Source of the DNA: Verrucomicrobiota bacterium
GTDB taxonomy: Bacteria; Verrucomicrobiota; Verrucomicrobiia; Opitutales; Intestinicryptomonadaceae
Assembly (NCBI GenBank): GCA_003343565.1
Contig: QALA01000049.1
Coordinates: 1 to 37,176 of the forward strand
Direction: 5' to 3'
DNA: 37,176 nt
The stretch's first letter is position 1, and the number at the start of each line of letters is the position of its first letter. A program made the translations under genes and the position numbers. Shown here piece by piece: positions 8,521 through 16,635 of the stretch. Below the pieces are notes generated by a model, which was not told the DNA's origin, made no database searches, and worked only from the letters and a program-made list of their open reading frames with translations.

Positions 8521-9021
8521 CTACTTTTCCCGCTTTCCGGTTCTGGCCGCGATTGCGGCGTCGACGAGGGCCTTGTCCAGGCGGTCGCCGCTTTTGATTC
8601 CGTTTTTCCCAAACCAGCCCGCGTTGGTTTCGAGGCAGTACGCAACGTTGTCGCCCGCCGAACGGACGGGGTCGAGGTTGTGCGGATAGAGCTTTTCCAC
8701 TCCGAGCAGAATCCCGTCTTTGTCGAAGAATCCGATGTCGAGCGCAATGAATGTGTCCTTCATCCAGAACGACGCGCGCTGCGGGGCGCGGTAGACGAAG
8801 AGCATTCCGCGGTCCTGCGGAAGGCTCTTGACGAACATCAGCCCCTGCGCCTTTTCCCCGTCGGAGCAGGCGACGCGCGCAAGAAAGCTCTTTTGGCCGA
8901 TGCGCATGGGAAAGAGCGCCTCAAACGGCGCGGGCGCGGGCGGTTGGGGCGAGCATGAGGCCGAAAACACAGCCGCGGCCGCAACGGCTGCAATTGCGCA
9001 TATTGTGCGAAAAGTTTTCAT
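8521..9021 (-). CDS. DUF192 family lipoprotein
   Basis: A 166-residue exported protein. The N-terminus MKTFRTICAIAAVAAAAVF is a signal peptide ending in a lipobox-like FSASC, so it is probably a lipoprotein anchored at Cys23. The mature part is a DUF192 domain, with EKAQGLMFVKSLPQDRGMLF and SFWMKDTFIALDIGFFDKDG, both typical of the family. The role of DUF192 is not established; a small extracytoplasmic beta-barrel-like fold is known. It is first in a three-gene operon with a small membrane protein and mnmE, and is divergent from an M24 peptidase. Confidence 0.88.
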   Translation of the reverse strand: MKTFRTICAIAAVAAAAVFSASCSPQPPAPAPFEALFPMRIGQKSFLARVACSDGEKAQGLMFVKSLPQDRGMLFVYRAPQRASFWMKDTFIALDIGFFDKDGILLGVEKLYPHNLDPVRSAGDNVAYCLETNAGWFGKNGIKSGDRLDKALVDAAIAARTGKREK

Positions 9022-9070
9022 CGAGTTTTAGGCTGTACACGCCCCGCCAAATCGCAACAATATTTTGGGA
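9022..9070. promoter_or_regulatory. 49-bp divergent spacer
   Basis: Only 49 bases separate the start of the DUF192 operon (minus) from the M24 peptidase (plus). Divergent promoters must therefore overlap each other or the coding starts, or the transcripts have very short leaders. I see no confident -10 or -35 boxes; ACAATATT near 9057 is the most AT-rich part. Confidence 0.35.
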
Positions 9071-10204
9071 GTGAAAAAGTCGAAGAGAGAAATTTTGCTA
9101 TACGGAGCCTCAAGGACGGACTCCGATATTTTGTACTTTTGCGAGGCATTTGTGCCCGATCCGTTTTTCGCGTTCACGCTGGGCGGCAAGAAGTGCGCCC
9201 TGCTGAACGCCCTTGAGGTCGGGAGGGTCGGGGGCGATTCCGCGCTCGACAGGATATTCGACGCCACAAAGGCGTCGCTTGCGCTTTCGAAGAAGCTCGG
9301 CCGGCCGGTCGACGAGTGCGACGTTGCGGCGGCGGTGCTCAAGTCTGCGGGGGTTGCGTCCCTGCTTTTGCCGGGGCGGTTTCCGGTGGCCTACGCCGAC
9401 AGGCTCGCGTCGGCGGGGTTCGACCTTGAGATTTGCGCGGGCGAGATATTCCCAAAGCGCGCGCTCAAGACCGCCGCGCAACAAGCCCGCATAAAATCCG
9501 CAAACGCCGTGGCCGCGCGCGGCTTCATGGCGGTGGAGACCATTTTGCGGCAGTCGGAGATTTCGGGCGGAAAAATTGTCTGGCGCGGCGCGCCGCTGAC
9601 CAGCGAGATTCTCATTGCGGAAATAGAAAAGACGGCGGTGGAAAACGGAGCCGACGCCCTCGATACGATTGCCGCCTCCGGCGTTCAGGCCTGCGACCCG
9701 CATGAGCGCGGCCGCGGCGAGATTGCGCCGAATTCGCTTATCGTCGTGGACATATTCCCGCGCATGAGAGACTCCGGATACTACGGCGACATGACGAGAA
9801 CCTTCCTGAAGGGCCGTCCCACGACCGCGCAGGAGAAGCTGGTCGAGACCGTCGCAAAGGCGCAGAAGATCGCAATAGACGCGCTCGGCGACGGCGTGGA
9901 CGGCATGCGGGTGCATAAGGCGGTCGAGAGTTTTTTTGAAAAAAATTCCTACAAGACATTCGAGAAGGGCGGCAGATGGTGCGGGTTCTTCCATTCCACC
10001 GGGCACGGCGTGGGGCTCGACGTTCACGAGGCTCCGTCTCTCGGCCGCCGGGAGTGCATTCTCAGGCGCGGAAACGTTGTGACGGTCGAGCCCGGATTGT
10101 ACTATCCGGAAATAGGCGGGTGCAGGATAGAGGACACTCTCGCCATATGCAAGGGCGGCGCGAAGTACCTGTCAGAGTACGGCTACGGCTGGGTCATTCC
10201 GTGA
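9071..10204 (+). CDS. M24 family metallopeptidase (Xaa-Pro aminopeptidase type)
   Basis: A protein of about 377 residues with a creatinase-like N-terminal domain and a C-terminal pita-bread metallopeptidase domain. The five metal ligands are visible: VVDIFPR and GYYGDMTRTF (two Asp), HSTGHGVGLDVHE (His), VTVEPGLYYP (Glu) and CRIEDT (Glu). Such enzymes remove an N-terminal residue before proline in the cytoplasm. The start is unsure: GTG at 9071 or TTG at 9065 both fit, and neither has a spaced Shine-Dalgarno. It is followed after 132 bases by the Ton-type operon, with which it may or may not be co-transcribed. Confidence 0.9.
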   Translation: MKKSKREILLYGASRTDSDILYFCEAFVPDPFFAFTLGGKKCALLNALEVGRVGGDSALDRIFDATKASLALSKKLGRPVDECDVAAAVLKSAGVASLLLPGRFPVAYADRLASAGFDLEICAGEIFPKRALKTAAQQARIKSANAVAARGFMAVETILRQSEISGGKIVWRGAPLTSEILIAEIEKTAVENGADALDTIAASGVQACDPHERGRGEIAPNSLIVVDIFPRMRDSGYYGDMTRTFLKGRPTTAQEKLVETVAKAQKIAIDALGDGVDGMRVHKAVESFFEKNSYKTFEKGGRWCGFFHSTGHGVGLDVHEAPSLGRRECILRRGNVVTVEPGLYYPEIGGCRIEDTLAICKGGAKYLSEYGYGWVIP

Positions 10205-10336
10205 GGCGGAATGCGGCGGCTTGCGGGCGTTGCGCGGGGCGGTTTTGCCTTAAGCCCGCCGGGGCGGGATTTCGCCTGCCGAAGCGCATTTGAAAAATGT
10301 TGCAATGCGCTCCGCGTTGGACAGCATTTTGCGCAT

Positions 10337-11719
10337 ATGGCAAAAATATTTTTGTGCGCGATTCTCTCCCTGTTGGCTTTGCGGGCGTCGGCGGACGGCT
10401 TTACCGAACTGTTCGACGAGCGCGCCAAGTGCGCGGTGACTGTGAAGTTCATTCTGGAGACGGAGGAGGAGCGCACGCAAGTTGTGCTGACCGGAACGCT
10501 GATGAACGATGAGGGCGTGGTTCTTCTTCCGCCCGGCGAGGTTCCCGGCGTCCCGTCGAGATGCTTCAAGGATTTCAGGGTGTTCGTCCACGACGGGGAC
10601 GCGGACGGCTATCCGGCGGAGTTTCTCGGCGCGGAAAACCTCGTGGGGTTCGGGTTCGCGCGCATAAAGGGGCCGCTGCCGGACTGCATGGTCGCGTGCT
10701 CGAAATTCGAGAGGGCGAAGTTTGAAACCGGGCAATTTTTGTGGGGCGTCGGGATTGCGTCGGAGGAAAATTCGTATTTGCCGTACTGCCTGCGCAGTTA
10801 TGTGTCGCTCAGAAATCCGGCGCAGATTGAGGTCGGCAATATGGGCGAACCCGTGGGCGGAGTGGGTTGTCCGGTGTTCGACTCGAAAGGCAGGATAGTC
10901 GGCTGCGCGCTCTCGCGCGAGAGGGTCGAGAGGCTCATGATTCTTCCGGACTCGAACCGTTTGAGCGTCGGCTTGATAGGCTCAAATTCCGCCGCAATAG
11001 TCTCCATTGCCGACGCCGACGCCGCGCTTGGGCGCATTCCGAAAGATCCCGACGGCGATCCGTACGGCTGGCTCGGCATTGTCGGCATAAGATTTCTGAA
11101 AAAGGACGTTTCGAAATTTTTGGGGATTACCGACAAATTCGGGCTTGTGATAAGCGACATAATAAAGGATTCCCCCGCCCGGAAGGCCGGCCTGCGCAAG
11201 GGCGACATAATAGTCGGCATGAACGGCAAGCCGCTCGAACGGCTGAACTCCGACAACGACTCCCGCGAAAAGTTCGTGATGGCGCTGCGCGCCGCAAAGC
11301 CGGGGGAGAAAATCTCCCTTTCGGTCATTCGAGAGGCCGGCGGGGAGGAGACGGTTGAGGTCGTCATGGGCGAGTCTCCCCGCGATTCGCGCAAGGCGGA
11401 CTTCAAATATTTTCGCAGGCTCGGCTTCTCCGTTGCGGAGTCGACTATGAACGACGCCATCGCGCGCAGAATCCTCGACGGCCTTCCGGACTTTCCCATT
11501 GTCAGATTCGTCAAGCCGAACAGTCCCGCCAGTTCCGCCACTCCCGCTCCACTCTCCGAGGGCGACGTAATACGCGAGATAAACTCCAAGCCCGTAAAGA
11601 CTTATTCCGAGGCCGTCGAAATGCTGTCGAAGATAAACGCAGACGAGGGCGTCAAGGAGGCCGTCATTCTCGCGGAGGGCTTTCGGGAGACGAAGGTCGT
11701 AAAAATCAAACTCGACTGA
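10337..11719 (+). CDS. PDZ protein with degenerate trypsin-like domain (pseudoprotease)
   Basis: A 460-residue exported protein; a signal peptide covers about residues 1-19 (ends ALRASA). Residues 30-200 resemble the HtrA/S1C protease fold, but the catalytic triad is gone. The usual GNSGGP is replaced by GGVGCP (174-179), TNAHV by VLLPP (62-66), and the DLA segment by NLVGFGF (101-107). A PDZ domain follows (about 243-345; SPARKAGLRKGDIIVGMNGK), then a weaker second PDZ-like domain (about 380-460; LSEGDVIREINSKPVKTYSEA). It probably binds protein tails in the periplasm without cutting them. An upstream frame adds 42 residues that hide the signal peptide, so the ATG at 10337 is preferred. The next gene of the Ton-type operon starts seven bases later. 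Confidence 0.82.
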   Translation: MAKIFLCAILSLLALRASADGFTELFDERAKCAVTVKFILETEEERTQVVLTGTLMNDEGVVLLPPGEVPGVPSRCFKDFRVFVHDGDADGYPAEFLGAENLVGFGFARIKGPLPDCMVACSKFERAKFETGQFLWGVGIASEENSYLPYCLRSYVSLRNPAQIEVGNMGEPVGGVGCPVFDSKGRIVGCALSRERVERLMILPDSNRLSVGLIGSNSAAIVSIADADAALGRIPKDPDGDPYGWLGIVGIRFLKKDVSKFLGITDKFGLVISDIIKDSPARKAGLRKGDIIVGMNGKPLERLNSDNDSREKFVMALRAAKPGEKISLSVIREAGGEETVEVVMGESPRDSRKADFKYFRRLGFSVAESTMNDAIARRILDGLPDFPIVRFVKPNSPASSATPAPLSEGDVIREINSKPVKTYSEAVEMLSKINADEGVKEAVILAEGFRETKVVKIKLD

Positions 11720-11726
11720 TTTTGAG

Positions 11727-12437
11727 ATGCAGACGTTGCCTAAACTTAAGCTGAAGCGCGCGCCGTTTGCGTTGGCGGCGGCGGGTTGCCTTTTGTTTGC
11801 CGGCGCGCATGCGCATGCGGACGCGCCGGAGGCGGACTACGACCGCATCGCCGCGGCGATGCGGGAGGCTACGTCCGCGCGTCTGAAGCTCGCCTCCCAA
11901 CGCCGCGCCGCGGCATTGGAGGAGGCGAAGCGCGCGCAGTTGGAGAGGGCGTACGACGAAAAGATAAGCTCGATGAAGTCCGAGCTCGCCGGCCTCAAGA
12001 AGTCGAATGCCGAGGCCGCCGCGCGTTCGGCGGCGCTGGAAAAAAGGCTGTCGGACGCGGCCGTTTTGCTTGCGGAATTGGACGCCCTTTGCGACGCGCG
12101 TTTGCGCGGGCTGTTTTCAAATCCGCTCTCAAAGCGCGCGCTTGAGAAAAGCGGAATCGAGATTCCCGGAGACGCCGAACTTAAAGACTTGGACGCCGCG
12201 CAAAAGTGTTCCCTATTGCGCGCATGCCTTGAGGCGCTGCTGCGCGAAGACTCAAAACTTGTATCCGAAAACGGCGCGGTATCGTGCGGGATTTGGACGC
12301 GCCTTGAGGTTTCCGACCGCAGGCTGGAGGACGGGGTTTACGCCGCGCGCGTCGTGCGATCGGGCGCGGAAGCGGGCGTGCGGACGGGCGCGAAAACGGG
12401 TTTGAAAGCGGGCGCGGAGCCGAAGGGGGGCAAATGA
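11727..12437 (+). CDS. Periplasmic coiled-coil protein of Ton-type operon (DUF3450-like)
   Basis: A 236-residue protein with a signal peptide (residues about 11-31, ending AHADA). A long alanine-, arginine- and glutamate-rich helix with coiled-coil character follows (about 35-115). A globular part contains LSKRALEKSGIEIP and LRACLEALLREDSK, and the low-complexity tail is rich in Gly, Ala and Lys. In Vibrio-type TonB2 clusters a DUF3450 protein sits at this place, next to TtpC and ExbB; the present protein fits by position, export and coiled coil, while family membership is inferred. It overlaps the next gene by four bases (ATGA). Confidence 0.7.
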   Translation: MQTLPKLKLKRAPFALAAAGCLLFAGAHAHADAPEADYDRIAAAMREATSARLKLASQRRAAALEEAKRAQLERAYDEKISSMKSELAGLKKSNAEAAARSAALEKRLSDAAVLLAELDALCDARLRGLFSNPLSKRALEKSGIEIPGDAELKDLDAAQKCSLLRACLEALLREDSKLVSENGAVSCGIWTRLEVSDRRLEDGVYAARVVRSGAEAGVRTGAKTGLKAGAEPKGGK

Positions 12438-13696
12438 GAATTTATCTCGCAATGGCGGCGTTCCTCTTTCATCAGGCGTTTGCGTTTGCCGCGTCGCCTG
12501 CTGCGGAAACGGCGGAGGCGGAGCGGCGTGCGGCCGTCGCGGAATACGCCGAATTTGAGCGCGGGCGATCGCGCGCGGACGCCGAACATGCAGAAAGAGT
12601 CGCGCGTTTGCGCGCGGAGTGGAAATCGCTTTCGGAGGAAATTTTGCGCGAGCGAAAACGCGCCGCGGAAATTTCCGCAATGGCGTCCGAAGCGGGAAAA
12701 GTGTCGGCCGATTCGGAGAGAATATCCGCGTCTGCGTCCGCATTAGAGGCTGCGCTCGGACGCGCGCCGGGCTATTCGCCCGCGCTGAAGTCCTCCGTCG
12801 AACGCTTTGCGCGCGCGGCGGACGAGGCCGGACTTGCGATGCTCTCGCCGGAGCGTTCGGGGGCGGAAGCGGAGGTTGAGGATTCGTCGGGAGCCAAAGT
12901 CCGCGGCGAGATGTTCCGCGTGGGCGCGTTCAAGTATTTTATCGGAGACGGCCGCGCGGGAATGGTGTCCGACGACTTCAGGCTCTACGGGGAGGGCTTT
13001 TCGGACATGATTTCCTCGTTTAGGCGCGGGGAGGGGAGCGAATTGCCTGCGGATTTGAGCGGCGGGAAATTCATGCGCTCCCAGTTCGGCCCGCGGGGGA
13101 TTGTCGGGGAAATAAAGGTGGGCGGAATCTGGATGTATCCGATTCTGTTTTTCGGCGCGATTTCCCTGTTCGTGTGCGCGTTTAAAATTCCCTTCCTCTT
13201 CGGGTTGGGAAGGCTGGACAAGAACGCATTGCAGAGGGCGTTCGCATCTCTCGACGGCGGGGACGCAGAGCGGTCGAAGACGCTTTGCGCGGCCGTTGGG
13301 CAGCCCTACGGACCGATGTTGGAACGCCTCTTGGCGGCGCGGAATCTCGGCGCGCCCCAGCTGGAGGAGCTCTCATACGAATACATGCTTGAGGCCGGCA
13401 GCAGGCTCTTTTCCGGATTGTCCGTCCTGTCGGTGACGGCGGCGGTTGCGCCGCTTTTCGGGCTGTTGGGGACGGTGACGGGAATCATAAAGACCTTCGG
13501 CGGCCTTTCGCTCCACGGCGCGCAGCAGGCGCAGTCAATAAGCGCGGGCATAAGCGAGGCGCTCATAACTACGGAATACGGGCTTGTGGTGGCGATTCCC
13601 GCGTTTGTGGCGCACGCGCTTTTGTCGCGCCGCGCGAAGGCCGTGATGTCGGACATGGAGAAGGCGGCGTCGGCCTTCATAGGCAAAGTTTCATAA
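12434..13696 (+). CDS. TtpC-like MotA/TolQ/ExbB proton channel protein with periplasmic extension
   Basis: A 420-residue protein. A signal peptide (residues 1-20) precedes a charged coiled-coil stretch (about 25-110) and a small periplasmic region (150-215). A membrane helix (about 230-252, WMYPILFFGAISLFVCAF) follows. The C-terminal TolQ/ExbB domain (about 320-415) has VAPLFGLLGTVTGIIKTFGG and EALITTEYGLVVAIPAF. This layout matches TtpC of Vibrio TonB2 systems, which helps the ExbB/ExbD motor pass proton-motive force to TonB. Its start overlaps the previous stop and its stop overlaps the next start by one base. Confidence 0.88.
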   Translation: MRIYLAMAAFLFHQAFAFAASPAAETAEAERRAAVAEYAEFERGRSRADAEHAERVARLRAEWKSLSEEILRERKRAAEISAMASEAGKVSADSERISASASALEAALGRAPGYSPALKSSVERFARAADEAGLAMLSPERSGAEAEVEDSSGAKVRGEMFRVGAFKYFIGDGRAGMVSDDFRLYGEGFSDMISSFRRGEGSELPADLSGGKFMRSQFGPRGIVGEIKVGGIWMYPILFFGAISLFVCAFKIPFLFGLGRLDKNALQRAFASLDGGDAERSKTLCAAVGQPYGPMLERLLAARNLGAPQLEELSYEYMLEAGSRLFSGLSVLSVTAAVAPLFGLLGTVTGIIKTFGGLSLHGAQQAQSISAGISEALITTEYGLVVAIPAFVAHALLSRRAKAVMSDMEKAASAFIGKVS

Positions 13697-14271
13697 TGGA
13701 TTTTCTCGGCTTGTTTGCGCAGACATTCAAGAGCGGCGGCGCGCTGATGTGGCCGCTGGCGGCTCTCGCGCTCTACATGTATTGGCTCGGCTTCGGGACG
13801 TGCCTGCGCATGGGCAGGTGGAACAAAATCTGCGCGAGCGATCGCATGTTTTCGCCGGCGTACGAGAAGTTCGTGTCGGAGGAATTTTTCGGCGGTCAGC
13901 TAAGCGGCGGCGAATTGTGCCGCTGCGCCTACGCCCCGGAGAGCGCGAAGAAGTATTTTTCCGCGCTCCGGTTAAAACTCATGTCGGGTTCGGACAGAAG
14001 GCTGAAAACCCTGAAGATACTCTCCGGCGTCGCGCCGCTCATCGGGCTGTTGGGCACGGTCTGCGGAATGACGCTTTCGATTGCGTCGGCGGGCGTGGAT
14101 TCTTCGGAGGTGGCGTCGGGCGTGTCGGCCGCGCTGGTGACGACGCAGGCGGGGCTTGTGGTGGCGATTCCCGCGTGGATTATGGCGATGGTCGCGGCGG
14201 CGCAGTCGCAAAAGCTTCTGATAAATCTCGCCCGCCGCGAGGCGGCGGTAATAACCGGGGGGCTGTCGTGA
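13696..14271 (+). CDS. exbB: ExbB/TolQ-family proton channel protein
   Basis: A 191-residue inner-membrane protein of the short ExbB2 type. The first membrane helix is WPLAALALYMYWLGFG. The conserved paired helices follow the cytoplasmic loop: VAPLIGLLGTVCGMTLSIAS and SAALVTTQAGLVVAIPAWIM. It forms the stator pentamer that, with ExbD, uses the proton gradient to drive TonB. It is translationally coupled on both sides: TAATG with the upstream gene and GTGA with exbD. Length is normal for ExbB2. Confidence 0.93.
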   Translation: MDFLGLFAQTFKSGGALMWPLAALALYMYWLGFGTCLRMGRWNKICASDRMFSPAYEKFVSEEFFGGQLSGGELCRCAYAPESAKKYFSALRLKLMSGSDRRLKTLKILSGVAPLIGLLGTVCGMTLSIASAGVDSSEVASGVSAALVTTQAGLVVAIPAWIMAMVAAAQSQKLLINLARREAAVITGGLS

Positions 14272-14678
14272 GTTTTCGCCGTCCGAGATTTCAGGAAGAG
14301 GAGGAGGCGCAGGCGATAAACATCTCTCCGCTGATAGACGTCATATTCATACTGCTGATTTTTTTCATAGTGACGATGGAATTTGCCGACTCTGCGGCCA
14401 TGAAAATCGACGCGCCGAAATCTTCGCAGACCGAGGCGGCGGATCCCGACGCGCCGGTTGTCGTCATAGACGCCGATTCAAATTTTATCTTGGACTCCGC
14501 GCGCCTCGACGCCTCCGGGCTAAGGGTCGCGCTGGCGCGCAGGCTGTCGGGCGGGAGAGCGGGAGCGGTGGTGCTTAGGGCCGACTCGCGCGTTCCCGTG
14601 GACAGGCTGGTCGAGGCCATGGAGTGCGCCAAATCTGCGGGCGCGCGGGCCATATACGTTTCGACGGACAAAAAATGA
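14268..14678 (+). CDS. exbD: ExbD/TolR-family biopolymer transport protein
   Basis: A 136-residue protein with a short cytoplasmic tail (SFRRPRFQEEEEAQAINI), one membrane helix beginning PLIDVIFILLIFFIVT with the proton-carrying Asp24, and a periplasmic domain ending in ARAIYVSTDKK. It is the plug subunit of the ExbB-ExbD motor. The start is a GTG at 14268 that overlaps the exbB stop (GTGA); the length of about 135 residues is standard and no upstream in-frame start gives a plausible ExbD N-terminus. The stop overlaps the tonB start. Confidence 0.93.
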   Translation: MSFRRPRFQEEEEAQAINISPLIDVIFILLIFFIVTMEFADSAAMKIDAPKSSQTEAADPDAPVVVIDADSNFILDSARLDASGLRVALARRLSGGRAGAVVLRADSRVPVDRLVEAMECAKSAGARAIYVSTDKK

Positions 14679-15355
14679 AGGCGGATTTCGACATGCCGGC
14701 TGCACACTGGCGCAGCTTCCTTTTGGCGGCCGCGCTTGCGGCGTGCGTCTTTGCGATTTTGCCGCTGTCGATTGTCGCGGGGCGAAAGGGGCGAAATTCG
14801 TCGGAGGCTTCCGCAGTGCGCGCGATTCCGATTAAGGCGCTTCCGGTCGGGGAGGCTGCGAAGAGCAATCCCTCCTCTTCGGGCATTCCCGCGTTGCGCG
14901 CTCCGGATTTGGGGGGCGCGCATGTCCCGTTGCGATTTGCGGAGCCGAATGCGAATCCGGACTTTTCCTCCCTCGCCGTTTCCGCTCCTGGATTGACGGG
15001 GGACTTTTCGGGCAATTTTGAATTTGCCGATTTCAAAGCGGCGCCCGCAAGTCCGGAGGCCGTGACATTCGAGCTTTCGGAACTCGACAGGATTCCGCGG
15101 CGCATTTTTGCAGCGCGGGCAAAGTATCCGCCGGAGCTTTTGAAGCGCGGCATCGAGGGGGAGGTTCGCCTTTCGGTGCTCATTTTGGAGGACGGCTCGG
15201 TGGAGGTCGAGGGCGTGGAGCGTTCGACGGATTCGCGCTTTGAGGCCTGCGCAATCGAGGCGGCCGCGTCGCTTAGGTTTGAGTCTCCGACAAAAAACGG
15301 AAAGGCGGCGCGCGCGCGATTCATACTGCCGGTTCCGTTCAGGATTTTGAAATGA
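14675..15355 (+). CDS. tonB: TonB-family energy transducer, short type
   Basis: A 226-residue protein with one N-terminal membrane helix (about 14-32, FLLAAALAACVFAILPLSIV). A linker of roughly 110 residues lacks the long Pro-Glu/Pro-Lys repeats of E. coli TonB. The C-terminal TonB domain (about 150-226) contains AKYPPELLKRGIEGEVRLSV, GSVEVEGVERSTDSRFE and AAASLRF. It should contact TonB-dependent outer-membrane receptors and transmit motor energy for uptake of iron chelates, vitamins or glycans. No receptor is encoded in this window. The ATG at 14675 overlaps the exbD stop and its stop overlaps the TPR gene (ATGA). Confidence 0.9.
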   Translation: MKADFDMPAAHWRSFLLAAALAACVFAILPLSIVAGRKGRNSSEASAVRAIPIKALPVGEAAKSNPSSSGIPALRAPDLGGAHVPLRFAEPNANPDFSSLAVSAPGLTGDFSGNFEFADFKAAPASPEAVTFELSELDRIPRRIFAARAKYPPELLKRGIEGEVRLSVLILEDGSVEVEGVERSTDSRFEACAIEAAASLRFESPTKNGKAARARFILPVPFRILK

Positions 15356-16635
15356 AAAAGTTTTTGGCAACATTGTTCGCGCTTGCGCTGTCGGCGTCGC
15401 AGTCGGTTTTTGCGGCGGACTTTTCGCACATAGGGGCGCCGTCGGTTTCAAAGCGGGAGGCGTCGGTTCTCGCGCGCGCGTCGAAGGCGCAGGAAGAGAG
15501 CGTTTCAAAGGCGGCGGATATTCTCGAATCGGCCGCTATGGAGGATTGGGCCGGCGCGCCCGTGTTCTTTAACTTGGGCAATCTGCGCTGGCGCGAGGGC
15601 GATTTTACGGCGGCTCGGAAGGCGTACGAGCGCGCGGTGGAGAAGTCGCCGTCGTTTTTTCAGGCGCGCAAGAATTTGGGAATAGTCCAATTCAAGCTGG
15701 GCAAATTCGACGAGGGCTTTGAGTCGCTCGTCGGCGCGCTGGCTCTCTGCGGGGGCGCCGACGCGCAGATACTTTCCCTTATGGCTTCCAGGCACGCGGA
15801 GACGGGCGACTTCGCAGCGGCCCTTGCCTGCTGCAATTCGGCTTTGGCGTACGACCCCGGAAATGTCGGAAACCTGCGCATTATGCTGGGCTGTCTGGCG
15901 GGGCTTGAAAGGTGGGGCGAATGCGCGTTCTTGGCGGAAGTTCTGCTGCGCAAAGACCCTTCCGACGCCGCGGCATGGCGCGCGCTCGCGCGCTCGAAAT
16001 GCGAGTTGGGTGACGATGCGGGGGCGATTTGCGCCCTCGAATCCGCGCGAGCCGCGGGCGCGGGGGACGACTCCTTCGGGAACGTTCTCGCGGGGCTCTA
16101 CGTCAAAAATTTCTCGCCCGAGCGCGCCGAAAAAATATACGCCAACCTGAAGGATAAAAAAGCGCGCGAGGCCGGACTTTTAAATTGCGCCAAGGCGTAT
16201 TACGCGCTGTCGGAATACGCGGAGGCCGGGAGGCTGTGCGCGAAACTCGAAAGCGAATCCTCTCCGGACGCGGCGTTGTTGCGCGCGGCGTGCGCGTCGG
16301 CCGGCGGCGACTTTTCCGCGGCGGAAAAATATCTGCGGCAGGCGCGCCTGGCAAATCCGCAGGATCTGCGCCTGGCTTTTGAATTGGCGCGGACGCTGGC
16401 CGATTCCGGCGCGCATGTGGAGGCGGAGCGTCTCTTTGGCGAATGCCTGTCCGACCCGTCTTTGCGGGAGGCGTCCATGTACGGCAGATTGAGAATCGCC
16501 GCCGCGCAGTCCGATTTGCCCGAAGCCGTGCGGCGGGCGCGCTCTATCGCCAGGGCGTATCCCTCCGACGGGATTTCGGAATACCTCAACTACCTTGAAA
16601 AAATTTGCGAAGATGTGGAAAAGTCCCCACGATAG
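15352..16635 (+). CDS. TPR-repeat periplasmic protein of Ton-type operon
   Basis: A 427-residue protein with a signal peptide (residues 1-20, ending SVFA) followed by many tetratricopeptide-like helix pairs, such as PVFFNLGNLRWREGDFTAAR, YERAVEKSPSFFQARKNLG and AACNSALAYDPGN-type segments. TPR proteins occupy this last position in TonB2-type clusters and probably act as periplasmic scaffolds. The exact partner is unknown. It overlaps tonB by four bases, and its end overlaps folP by 23 bases, tying the folate genes to this operon. Confidence 0.86.
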   Translation: MKKFLATLFALALSASQSVFAADFSHIGAPSVSKREASVLARASKAQEESVSKAADILESAAMEDWAGAPVFFNLGNLRWREGDFTAARKAYERAVEKSPSFFQARKNLGIVQFKLGKFDEGFESLVGALALCGGADAQILSLMASRHAETGDFAAALACCNSALAYDPGNVGNLRIMLGCLAGLERWGECAFLAEVLLRKDPSDAAAWRALARSKCELGDDAGAICALESARAAGAGDDSFGNVLAGLYVKNFSPERAEKIYANLKDKKAREAGLLNCAKAYYALSEYAEAGRLCAKLESESSPDAALLRAACASAGGDFSAAEKYLRQARLANPQDLRLAFELARTLADSGAHVEAERLFGECLSDPSLREASMYGRLRIAAAQSDLPEAVRRARSIARAYPSDGISEYLNYLEKICEDVEKSPR

